A stretch of DNA of 8,567 bases from Acidobacteriota bacterium (GTDB lineage: Bacteria; Acidobacteriota; Terriglobia; Terriglobales; Acidobacteriaceae). Positions within the stretch are counted from its first letter, which is position 1; every line of letters starts with the position of its first letter. Shown here one piece after another: positions 1 to 5,771 of the stretch. Position numbers and translations under genes: made by a program. The notes beneath the pieces were generated by a model. The model did no database searches and was not told the DNA's origin. It saw nothing but the letters and a program-made list of their open reading frames with translations. Location: positions 7,578-16,144 of the forward strand of contig QHZV01000220.1 in NCBI GenBank assembly GCA_003224785.1, in the 5' to 3' direction.

Positions 1-276
1 AAGTGCGGTGCACACGCTCTGGACAGCGAGGGGTCTGGCGATCAAATATTGCTGCTGGCGCTGGTTCTTTTCGGCAAGACTTATTATCCGCGGTGGACGG
101 TGCTGGCCAATCCCGCGATTCTTCTGCTCCTTTCACCACTGGTTGACCGCCTGCCGTCCCCCTTCGGTGCCATCCTCTCTGGAGGCTTCACCAATCTCTC
201 AATCGCCGTTTTCTTTGTTGTCTCGGTTTTGACAACTTGGAACAGCAGCGGGGATATGCGCGGGCAACGGTCTTGA
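1..276 (+). CDS. C-terminal end of an integral membrane protein (5' truncated by window edge)
   Basis: The frame is open from base 1 and stops at TGA 274-276, so only the last 91 codons are visible. The visible part has two strongly hydrophobic stretches. One is around LLLALVLFGKTYY continuing into NPAILLLLSPLVDRLP, and the second is LSIAVFFVVSVLTTW. A short polar tail (NSSGDMRGQRS) follows. A loop with Pro and Gly (LPSPFGAILSGGFTN) separates the two, as in multi-pass membrane proteins. The pattern faintly recalls the C-terminus of small DUF6796-type membrane proteins, but I cannot confirm the family. The gene ends 42 bases before ccmE on the same strand, so co-transcription is possible; nothing in the visible part suggests a role in cytochrome maturation. 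The coding call is fairly secure; the function is unknown. Confidence 0.6.
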   Translation, partial: KCGAHALDSEGSGDQILLLALVLFGKTYYPRWTVLANPAILLLLSPLVDRLPSPFGAILSGGFTNLSIAVFFVVSVLTTWNSSGDMRGQRS

Positions 277-318
277 CCCTGTTTTCCATCACGAGTAAAG
301 TCTGAATAGGTTCTTCGA

Positions 319-774
319 ATGTCCTCGCAAACCAGCAAATTTCTTAAATTCGGCAGCGCCATGGTCGCCATCCTGCTGGCGCTCGGCTATCTTGCCTACA
401 CCGGCGTGCAGGAGAGCAAAAGTTATTACGTCACCATCAAGGAACTGCACGGAATGGGCGATGGCGCCTACACGAAGAGATTGCGAGTCGCAGGAAACGT
501 CCAGCCGGGATCTATCCGGCGCAGCGGGACGAACGTGAATTTCGTGCTGGTTGAAAATGATCAGACGCTGAAGGTGATTTACAATGGCACCGAGCCGCCG
601 CCCGACACTTTCAAAGACGATGCTCAAGCTCTTGCGGAAGGAAAGTTTGACCGCGACGGCGTTTTCTACGCGAAGCAGATCCAGGCGAAATGCGCGTCAA
701 AGTATGCGCCGCAGCAGGGAACTGCAGCTGCTGGTACTGCCTCTGCCGCAACTCCAGGCAGTTCTTCAAATTAG
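319..774 (+). CDS. ccmE: CcmE, periplasmic haem chaperone for cytochrome c maturation (CxxxY type)
   Basis: 151 aa. CcmE covalently binds haem on the outer face of the cytoplasmic membrane and passes it to CcmF/H for attachment to apocytochrome c (system I). Visible features are a short cytoplasmic N-terminus, one membrane anchor at about residues 13-30, the family signature SYYVTIKEL (35-43), and the OB-fold core RLRVAGNVQPGSI (54-66) and VNFVLVENDQTLKVIYNG (73-90). GKFDRDGVFYAKQIQAKC then leads to the haem site. In E. coli the haem-binding residue is His in an HxxxY motif; here the site reads C125-A-S-K-Y129, the Cys variant known from archaea and Desulfovibrio. An Ala/Ser/Thr-rich low-complexity tail follows. 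Start ATG 319 has only a weak AGG at 308-310. No other ccm gene is in view; the neighbour upstream is a membrane protein, and the gene downstream is convergent. The family call is highly secure. Confidence 0.93.
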   Translation: MSSQTSKFLKFGSAMVAILLALGYLAYTGVQESKSYYVTIKELHGMGDGAYTKRLRVAGNVQPGSIRRSGTNVNFVLVENDQTLKVIYNGTEPPPDTFKDDAQALAEGKFDRDGVFYAKQIQAKCASKYAPQQGTAAAGTASAATPGSSSN

Positions 775-789
775 AGTCTGGATTTACGA

Positions 790-1476
790 TTAGCTGCTTT
801 GGCCGGCAGCGCTTGCAAAGCCCTGGTCGATTTTTTCCAGGTAGGCTTGTAACCGTTCTCGAATCTGGTCTTCAATCGCGGTGAATTCAATTCCCATTCC
901 AACGCCTGGGTCGCTTGCTCTCACCACTCCATTGGTCCTTATTTTGTCCGAGTCAATCCAGAACGTGACGATCACGACAGAGCCAATTTGCAAAGGCACG
1001 AACGACTCAATGTAGCAACCTCGCGCGCTCATGTCAGTAGCAGTGCATTGCATGTGGGCGCGTTGCCCATCAGGGAAGCTGATGTCCAATGGGAACTGAA
1101 CTTTGTGACGAGCGAACCGGCGCTTTTCACTTCCTGGTCTTTGGTTGCGCTCGGCGGGCGTATTGGCAATCACATTAGCGGTAACTTCTCCCCACGGAAC
1201 CGGCTGGTTTGCCAGCATCCGCACCCCCGCTTCATTCCGTCCCGGCGCCACAGAAACCTTGACCCACATCACTTCGAAGCGAGCTTTTGTGGTTTCGTAC
1301 TGAATTCCGATAGTCTCGCCGACTTTGAGTATGTGGCGGACGTGAGAGAGCTGCGCGCCTGCGGCGCTCAGATTGCCGGCAATGGCTGTCCCAAAAAACG
1401 GCTTCCCTGAGGCATCCATGCCCCAAATGCGCACCGGGATCTCCGCCGAAACCCTTGCTCCAGGCCTTTGTTCCAT
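790..1476 (-). CDS. Tandem PilZ-domain protein, probable c-di-GMP receptor
   Basis: PilZ domains bind cyclic di-GMP through an RxxxR motif and a downstream (D/N)xSxxG motif. Counting from the TTG at 1488, two copies are present. Copy one has R8-PGA-R12 and N39-L-S-A-A-G44. Copy two has R123-RFA-R127 and D152-M-S-A-R-G157. Each motif pair is followed by beta-strand-rich sequence ending in the typical GVGMGIEF or EAGVRML strand. No catalytic or transmembrane segment is visible, so this is a cytoplasmic receptor or adaptor. The ATG at 1476 (protein start MEQRPGARVS, 228 aa) is preferred because it keeps both motifs and has a GGGAAA-like ribosome site 4 bases ahead; an in-frame TTG at 1488 would add four residues. 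The gene lies 97 bases downstream of the deacetylase gene on the same strand and is convergent with ccmE. Its target process cannot be told from the sequence. Confidence 0.85.
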   Translation of the reverse strand: MEQRPGARVSAEIPVRIWGMDASGKPFFGTAIAGNLSAAGAQLSHVRHILKVGETIGIQYETTKARFEVMWVKVSVAPGRNEAGVRMLANQPVPWGEVTANVIANTPAERNQRPGSEKRRFARHKVQFPLDISFPDGQRAHMQCTATDMSARGCYIESFVPLQIGSVVIVTFWIDSDKIRTNGVVRASDPGVGMGIEFTAIEDQIRERLQAYLEKIDQGFASAAGQSS

Positions 1477-1573
1477 AAAGTTTCCCAATCATATCCTGAT
1501 GGCCAGAAACCTCGTAAGTAACCGTCAGTCACAGCGAGCCAGTCGAAGGTGAGGTGTACTTGTGGCGGGCGTC

Positions 1574-2428
1574 TTACATTTCTGCGAATTGGCGGTACGA
1601 AATCAGTTCAATCCCCTCGCTGTGGATGAGATCTTTGACCGTTGGCGAGGTCAGAATTGCGAGTTCTTTGTCCCTGGATTGGCGTAGCCGGGTCGTGACT
1701 TTGTCGAGGTCGGCATCGTTGTAGCCGGGATGGCTCACGAACTCCCACGTGCCTTGGGGAAGGTTCTCAATCAAAGAAATAAAGGTCGCGAGCGTGAGGC
1801 CGCCAGTCGCGACGATTCCAATACAGCCATCAGGCGTAATCATGCCAGCCTCGGCGAGGTGCTCTGTAAAGCCGGACCGATATCGCCGCATGATTCCAAG
1901 TTTGAAGCGCCTCTTCCAGTTTCCATTCGTCGCGAACACAAGTGGCTCAAATGGATTGCGGATCGCACGTACTCCGCATACTTTGGCGGCCCGAAGTAGA
2001 GGTTTAAAGACCGCCGGGAACATGTGGGTGTGCTTGTGCGAATCCAAGTGCGAGACGCGAATCCCGACTGACTGGAGCTTGCGAATTTGAGCGGTAATCT
2101 CAGCCTCGATTTGATCCTGATCCAGTCGTCCTGTCGTGGCCAGAGTTGCGAAGCGAATCAGGCTTTGACGAAAGCAGGGAACAGGGCCGGCGACCAGGGA
2201 AGCCACGTCGGCGGGACTCGATGTTGGCATGCCGTCCACCAGCACCACATGACAACCAACGCTCAGCTGATCGGCTTGCGTTACCAGGGCTGCGGCTTCC
2301 TGAAATTTTGTGCCGCAAGCCATCAACGTGGCAGATGTGACGATTCCGACGGTATGGGCTTCCAGAATTCCTCGATTCACGCCCGAGGTGAGCCCGAAAT
2401 CGTCTGCATTGACAATAAGCCGCCGCAT
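1574..2428 (-). CDS. YdjC/ChbG/HpnK-family carbohydrate deacetylase, HpnK-like
   Basis: 284 aa, full length for the PF04794 family of metal-dependent deacetylases that remove N-acetyl groups from sugars. Visible motifs are NADDFG (7-12) with the acidic pair D9/D10, GCHVVLVDG (58-66) with H60, the His-rich HLDSHKHTHMFP (127-138), and EFVSHPGY (229-236) with H233. These match the conserved metal and catalytic blocks of the family. The HVVLVDG.PT segment and overall length resemble HpnK, which deacetylates N-acetylglucosaminyl bacteriohopanetetrol in hopanoid side-chain synthesis. No other hopanoid gene is present here, so an alternative sugar substrate (ChbG-like chitooligosaccharide or another glycan) remains possible and no symbol is given. 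Start is ATG at 2426-2428; no strong ribosome site is seen. The PilZ gene follows on the same strand. The family call is secure, the substrate inferred. Confidence 0.88.
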   Translation of the reverse strand: MRRLIVNADDFGLTSGVNRGILEAHTVGIVTSATLMACGTKFQEAAALVTQADQLSVGCHVVLVDGMPTSSPADVASLVAGPVPCFRQSLIRFATLATTGRLDQDQIEAEITAQIRKLQSVGIRVSHLDSHKHTHMFPAVFKPLLRAAKVCGVRAIRNPFEPLVFATNGNWKRRFKLGIMRRYRSGFTEHLAEAGMITPDGCIGIVATGGLTLATFISLIENLPQGTWEFVSHPGYNDADLDKVTTRLRQSRDKELAILTSPTVKDLIHSEGIELISYRQFAEM

Positions 2429-2497
2429 GCTGCGAGTTTAGCAGGCAAGCTTTGCTGGTTCGGCCATCCGGACCACATGCTGCCGCATCGGAAAGCT

Positions 2498-2683
2498 ATG
2501 GCATTAGTGAAGATGAGGAATCCGCCGGTACCACCGATCCCAGGGAGTCCACCCGGGCCTGAACCTGATCCGGAGCCGCAGCCAGGAACAGGTCCTGATG
2601 TGGTGCCGGGCATCAATCCCGATCCCGACCCACAACCTGCTCCCGACATATTCCCGCCGAATCCAGAGCCGGCACCGATATAG
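2498..2683 (+). CDS. Candidate small acidic proline-rich protein
   Basis: Possible 61-aa protein starting at ATG 2498 (a second in-frame ATG is at 2513) and ending at TAG 2681-2683. After a short start (MALVKMRN) it is almost entirely Pro with Asp/Glu, Gly and Asn in PxP, PDP and PEP steps, for example PEPDPEPQPG and NPDPDPQPAPD. The proline codons use all four third bases, so this is not a simple DNA repeat. There is no signal peptide, membrane span or cysteine; if made it should be disordered and acidic. A GGAAAG ahead of the ATG (2490-2495) is closer than usual. The opposite strand is also open here (2377-2739) and would give a Gly/Ser-rich product overlapping the deacetylase start; that reading looks less protein-like. 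I do not recognise a function. It is listed because small proline-rich hypothetical proteins of this style are common in bacterial annotations. Confidence 0.38.
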   Translation: MALVKMRNPPVPPIPGSPPGPEPDPEPQPGTGPDVVPGINPDPDPQPAPDIFPPNPEPAPI

Positions 2684-2703
2684 AGAGTTTGTCCCGTTGC
2701 CGT

Positions 2704-2732
2704 TTGTCGTATTCCTTCGTGGACTCTATACT
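2704..2732 (+). promoter_or_regulatory. Sigma70-like promoter for tRNA-Val
   Basis: TTGTCG at 2704-2709 (4 of 6 to TTGACA) is separated by exactly 17 bases from TATACT at 2727-2732 (5 of 6 to TATAAT). Transcription would begin near 2739, giving a leader of about 43 bases before the mature tRNA. This is a motif match only; its position directly ahead of an RNA gene supports it. Confidence 0.5.
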
Positions 2733-2746
2733 TCAACAAGTCCTTC

Positions 2747-2777
2747 CTGAAGGCTGATGGCTGAAAGCTGACGGCTA
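2747..2777 (+). repeat. Heptamer tandem repeat (CTGANRG, four copies plus a partial one)
   Basis: Four successive 7-base units start at 2747, 2754, 2761 and 2768. All begin CTGA and end in G, with consensus CTGANRG. A truncated unit (CTA) ends the run at 2777. The array lies between the predicted tRNA promoter and the tRNA, so it would be part of the precursor's 5' leader. It resembles the short heptameric repeats scattered in intergenic DNA of several phyla (cyanobacterial STRR-type), but relatedness is inferred only from the period and form. Confidence 0.6.
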
Positions 2778-2781
2778 TTTC

Positions 2782-2858
2782 GGGCGGTTAGCTCAGCTGG
2801 TTAGAGCGCCTGCCTTACAAGCAGGAGGTCGCAGGTTCGAGTCCTGCACTGCCCACCA
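2782..2858 (+). tRNA. tRNA-Val (anticodon UAC), CCA encoded
   Basis: A full cloverleaf can be drawn. The acceptor stem is GGGCGGT (2782-2788) with ACTGCCC (2848-2854), including one G-U pair. The D arm is GCTC (2791-2794) with GAGC (2804-2807). The anticodon stem is CCTGC (2809-2813) with GCAGG (2821-2825), around the loop CTTACAA. The anticodon TAC is at 2816-2818, so it reads GUA and related Val codons. The variable loop is AGGTC, and the T arm is GCAGG/CCTGC around TTCGAGT. The discriminator is A2855, and CCA is encoded at 2856-2858. It is a single tRNA, not in a cluster, with a plausible promoter 50 bases upstream. No clear Rho-independent terminator follows; the next gene on the strand begins 54 bases later. 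Confidence 0.97.
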
Positions 2859-2912
2859 TCCCTGCACTTGCGTGATCTCCCCCTCTTTCGCACTTTGGGC
2901 GCAATATCGGAC

Positions 2913-3530
2913 ATGCGCTTCTGGCGACGACATATGCCGTTGGTTCTGCTAGTGGGGGCATTGGCGTTAGGCTGCTTTGCTCAGACACCTGTGATCCAGA
3001 AGGTGCGCGCGCAAACCACCGGGAGCGACACAGCCGGCCCACGGATGATGCCAACCACGGCGGCTTCAACGCAACCAGGAGCAGAATCACAGATCACTGG
3101 GAAAAAAAGTCCGGTCCACTCACGCCGTTCGAAAGCGCCTGCAACTCTGACTGAAGATGATGGGTTATCGGTTATTGCGGCCGCGCTCGATTCGCGGACA
3201 CATATCGGCCGCCAAAATGATTGTTCGCATCTGGTGCATGCAATCTATGACCGGGCCGGCTTCTCGTATCCGTATTCGAGTTCTTCCGACCTCTACGAGG
3301 GCACCGATGAGTTCCGGCGGGTAAAGCACCCGCAGCCTGGAGACCTGGTGGTTTGGAGCGGGCACGTCGGAATCGTGGTCAATCCTGCGGAGCATGCCTT
3401 CTTTAGCAGCCTCACCCACGGCCCCGGGATAGACACCTACGATGCAAAGTATTGGCAAGGCCGAGGCCCGGTGAGGTTCTACCGATATATCAAGCGCCAG
3501 CGACGGGCACACGGTCCCAGTCCGGAGTAG
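2913..3530 (+). CDS. Exported NlpC/P60-like cysteine peptidase
   Basis: 205 aa from ATG 2913. NlpC/P60 enzymes cut stem peptides of peptidoglycan using a Cys-His-polar triad. A basic N-terminus (MRFWRRH) and hydrophobic segment (about 9-20) form a signal peptide. Cleavage after CFA (about residue 23) is plausible, and C21 with LALGC could instead be a weak lipobox. Residues 35-78 are a low-complexity linker. The catalytic domain follows: NDCSHLVHAIYDRAGF with nucleophile C104, PGDLVVWSGHVGIVV with H151, and SSLTHGPG where H169 may be the third residue. The start at 2913 was chosen because it gives a clean signal peptide; the frame extends upstream to a TTG at 2868 with no reason to use it, and ATG 2934 would shorten the signal. 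It lies just after tRNA-Val. The family call is good, though a CHAP-type or other C40-like amidase is possible; the exact bond cut is unknown. Confidence 0.83.
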   Translation: MRFWRRHMPLVLLVGALALGCFAQTPVIQKVRAQTTGSDTAGPRMMPTTAASTQPGAESQITGKKSPVHSRRSKAPATLTEDDGLSVIAAALDSRTHIGRQNDCSHLVHAIYDRAGFSYPYSSSSDLYEGTDEFRRVKHPQPGDLVVWSGHVGIVVNPAEHAFFSSLTHGPGIDTYDAKYWQGRGPVRFYRYIKRQRRAHGPSPE

Positions 3531-3612
3531 TTCCCAACTGCTCTCATTTTGCAATTTACCGGGTTGCAACCTACTCTGGATTTTCACGCACTAAAGGTGC
3601 TCATACTTTTTT

Positions 3613-3617
3613 GGAGG
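3613..3617 (+). promoter_or_regulatory. Ribosome binding site that fixes the DUF481 gene start
   Basis: A perfect GGAGG lies six bases before ATG 3624. It rules out the longer in-frame TTG start at 3549, which would also bury the signal peptide. Confidence 0.85.
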
Positions 3618-3623
3618 ATCATT

Positions 3624-4613
3624 ATGCTCAGGCTCTTTTTTCTGGGAGTGTTGATTACATGCACGCTTGTTGGCGGAGCGCTAGGCGACCAGGTTTCACT
3701 CAAAAATGGCGACCGCATGCGCGGCACTATCGTGAAATCTGCCGTCGGAACCATCCAGTCGAGTGAGGCTCTGCACCTCGAACTGCAGAATGGTAAGACA
3801 GCGGTTGGCACGGTGACTAGTTCGGACGACAAGCTGCAGATCGCAACCAGTGCTGGTACCGTCGAAGCCGCCAAATCCGATGTGAAAAACTTGCGCAATG
3901 ACGCCGAAGAGATGGCGTATGAAAAGACGCTGCATCCAGGACTGATGCAGGGCTGGAAAACTGGACTGAACCTTGGCTTCGCGCTCACCGGCGGCAATAG
4001 CGAGACTTCGAACCTTGCTATCGGATTCCTCGGTGCGCGCCAAACTTTGCATGACAAGTTGGGCCTCTACGCCAACTCGGTTTATGCCAAGAACAATGCT
4101 GCCGGCGCGGTGCCTTCGACCACGGCCAACACCGAAGCCGGCGGTCTGCGCTACGACCACGACGTGACTAAGAAAATATTTGGATTCGTGGCGGGCGACT
4201 TTTTTGCCGACGCATTGCAGACCCTGAATTTGCGATCGGTGTTTGGCGGAGGCGCGGGTTATCACCTGATTAAGAATGATGCGACCACGCTCGACGTGCT
4301 CGGAGGCTTAAACTACACTCACGAGTCTTATGATTTGTTCAGCCGTAATCTGGTCGCGCTGACCCTCGGCGAAGAGGTACTGCACAAGCTGGGGAAGAGC
4401 ACCATCCTGAACGAGAAACTGTATTTCTTCCCTGATCTCAACAGTGTCGGAGACTATCGCGGCACGTTCGATTTCGGAACCGTCACCAAGCTGAACAAAG
4501 TCCTCGGATGGCAGCTGACCTTCTCCGACATTTACGTTACGAATCCCCCGCCGCTGAAGAAGCAGAACGATGTCATCTTCACGACGGGGCTGAATGTGAC
4601 CTTCGGGCAATAA
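3624..4613 (+). CDS. DUF481 outer-membrane beta-barrel protein (YdiY-like)
   Basis: 329 aa. A signal peptide (MLRLFFLGVLITCTLVGGALG, about 1-21) is followed by a small beta domain built on a 'LKNGDRMRGTIV' motif and a second similar segment (LELQNGKTAVGTV). This type is often seen ahead of DUF481 and probably sits in the periplasm. From about residue 112 the DUF481 (PF04338) barrel begins with GWKTGLNLGFALTGGNSETSN. It continues as alternating amphipathic strands with Gly/Asn turns and ends in a strand VIFTTGLNVTFGQ, as expected for an outer-membrane barrel. The family includes E. coli YdiY, described as acid- or salt-responsive; its true function is unknown. A strong GGAGG precedes the start. 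The gene is 93 bases after the peptidase gene and convergent with the next one; no clear terminator hairpin is seen in the 54-base gap. Family and location are secure, role unknown. Confidence 0.87.
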   Translation: MLRLFFLGVLITCTLVGGALGDQVSLKNGDRMRGTIVKSAVGTIQSSEALHLELQNGKTAVGTVTSSDDKLQIATSAGTVEAAKSDVKNLRNDAEEMAYEKTLHPGLMQGWKTGLNLGFALTGGNSETSNLAIGFLGARQTLHDKLGLYANSVYAKNNAAGAVPSTTANTEAGGLRYDHDVTKKIFGFVAGDFFADALQTLNLRSVFGGGAGYHLIKNDATTLDVLGGLNYTHESYDLFSRNLVALTLGEEVLHKLGKSTILNEKLYFFPDLNSVGDYRGTFDFGTVTKLNKVLGWQLTFSDIYVTNPPPLKKQNDVIFTTGLNVTFGQ

Positions 4614-4667
4614 GGACGCCGTTAGAAACTCAGCCGAATCTCGACGGATTTTGAAGTCAACCCAAAA

Positions 4668-5672
4668 CTAGGAAACAGGATTGACCCAGCGGTATCCTGG
4701 CTTCAGTTCGCAACGGAAGACTCGCGTCTGGTCGCGATTGACTCTGAGGTTGCAATCGGCCCAACTCAGAATTAACGCTGGTCCAAGAGGAAACACAATC
4801 GTCTCGCCATTCAGGTCAGCCTGAATGCTGACGCCTTCGGCGGACGGCGGCAGAGTGAAATTGAGGGCGTCGCCAAAAATTGCGGGATAGGAATTTCGCA
4901 CCACGTCGGTAGTCATCGGGTGCACGACCTCGGCCTCCACAAGAAAAGTTGCTGTGTCGGACCACGTTGTGCCTGTGACGGAAATGATGCGGCCATCATG
5001 CGCCAGTCCGGATGGATCGATGCGCGTAAACGGACACGGGCCGGAGATGCAGGAAGCGCGCGCATTGCGGAATTCGTTCCCCTCGCCAGCGTCCAGCGAA
5101 GTGGATCCGGTTGCCGCCTTCCATTTACCGTCGGGGGAGCATTGCAGATGGGCCGCACAAGGCACGCCACCCTCATTGACGGCCTCAAACGCGCGCACGG
5201 CACTGCCGATGGGAACTGTGCTTGCAGTCTTGATCGAATAACGGACGACGGTGTTCCCGATAGTTTGTCGAGCCGAGTTATCAACAATTGGAGTTGTGCG
5301 GACTACAGGAGTCAGTGCGGCAACCGTAATGTTTCCCGGAGCATTCACGGTCAAACTCAAAGGTGCGTAGTCGCGATGCTGGAACTGCAGGGAGATGATC
5401 TGGCCGCGCAACAGCGGCTTGCGGAGAACGATGGTGAAAAGGCCGGAGGCGTCGGACTTGGATTGCACCATCGAATAGCCGTCGTTGGCTGTGACTTCAA
5501 CATCCGCAATGGGCAACTGCTTGCGCGGGTCGGCGTTCCGGGTGATGACGGCTCCCTGAATTTTGGTGGTTCGCCTGCGTAAGTGTCGTACCCAGAAGAA
5601 AGAGGCAACCGCCAGGGAAATCAAAAAGACCAGGAATGATTTTTTTGCGACGCTCATTGCCATACTCTGCAT
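4668..5672 (-). CDS. Membrane-anchored carboxypeptidase-regulatory-like domain protein with Cys-paired C-terminal region
   Basis: 334 aa from ATG 5672; ATGs at 5663 and 5657 are equally possible starts. A longer frame reaches GTG 5777 but would run across the start of the divergent gene. A basic N-terminus (VAKK) precedes one membrane segment (about 12-28) and a stop-transfer cluster RHLRRR. An Ig-like CarboxypepD_reg fold follows (about 38-115: IQGAVITR, ADVEVTANDG, SDASGLFTIVL), then a beta-rich region I do not recognise. That region has six cysteines at 172, 178, 208, 213, 307 and 321, spaced as three close pairs, which suggests three disulfides and an extracytoplasmic location. No catalytic motif of a carboxypeptidase is present; the name reflects only the accessory fold. 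It is divergent from the glucoamylase-family gene, so a shared promoter region is possible but no strong boxes were found. Confidence 0.75.
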   Translation of the reverse strand: MQSMAMSVAKKSFLVFLISLAVASFFWVRHLRRRTTKIQGAVITRNADPRKQLPIADVEVTANDGYSMVQSKSDASGLFTIVLRKPLLRGQIISLQFQHRDYAPLSLTVNAPGNITVAALTPVVRTTPIVDNSARQTIGNTVVRYSIKTASTVPIGSAVRAFEAVNEGGVPCAAHLQCSPDGKWKAATGSTSLDAGEGNEFRNARASCISGPCPFTRIDPSGLAHDGRIISVTGTTWSDTATFLVEAEVVHPMTTDVVRNSYPAIFGDALNFTLPPSAEGVSIQADLNGETIVFPLGPALILSWADCNLRVNRDQTRVFRCELKPGYRWVNPVS

Positions 5673-5762
5673 TATGCCGCGAATGAGGACATGTTGCAGG
5701 GAAGGCTCTTCCGATTTCAGGTGCTCACGCCGCGCTTGAGATCGTTTAACATCTGGAGTTGT

Positions 5763-5768
5763 GGAGGG
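5763..5768 (+). promoter_or_regulatory. Ribosome binding site for a TTG start
   Basis: GGAGGG lies three bases before TTG 5772. Using this TTG gives MHFSRRELMKG, a proper twin-arginine start; the later ATG at 5796 would remove the Tat motif. This decides the start of the PF10091 gene. Confidence 0.75.
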
Positions 5769-5771
5769 ATA

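Noticed and set aside
2087..2497. Upstream extension of the proline-rich frame
   Set aside because: It lies antisense within the deacetylase gene and has no protein-like features; only the part after 2498 was kept as a candidate.
2377..2739. Minus-strand Gly/Ser-rich 120-codon ORF
   Set aside because: It overlaps the deacetylase start and the tRNA promoter, has no signal or domain, and its Gly/Ser runs follow from the Pro/acidic reading on the other strand.
2815..3090. Minus-strand ORF ending in VGSAGLEPATSCL
   Set aside because: This is the well-known spurious translation of the antisense of a tRNA; it also overlaps the peptidase gene.
3549..3569. Two TTGCAA boxes 15 bases apart upstream of the DUF481 gene
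   Set aside because: No -10 element at a proper distance from either; too short to call an operator.
4614..4667. Possible bidirectional terminator between convergent genes
   Set aside because: Only a four-pair CCGT/ACGG stem can be drawn and there is no T-run.
4913..5608. Several long ORFs antisense to or overlapping the anchored protein gene
   Set aside because: Arg/Pro/Ser-rich composition with no motifs, typical shadow frames of a GC-rich gene.
5673..5771. Possible divergent promoters between the anchored protein and the hydrolase
   Set aside because: Only poor matches (TTGAGA without a -10; CATAAT overlapping a start codon) were found.
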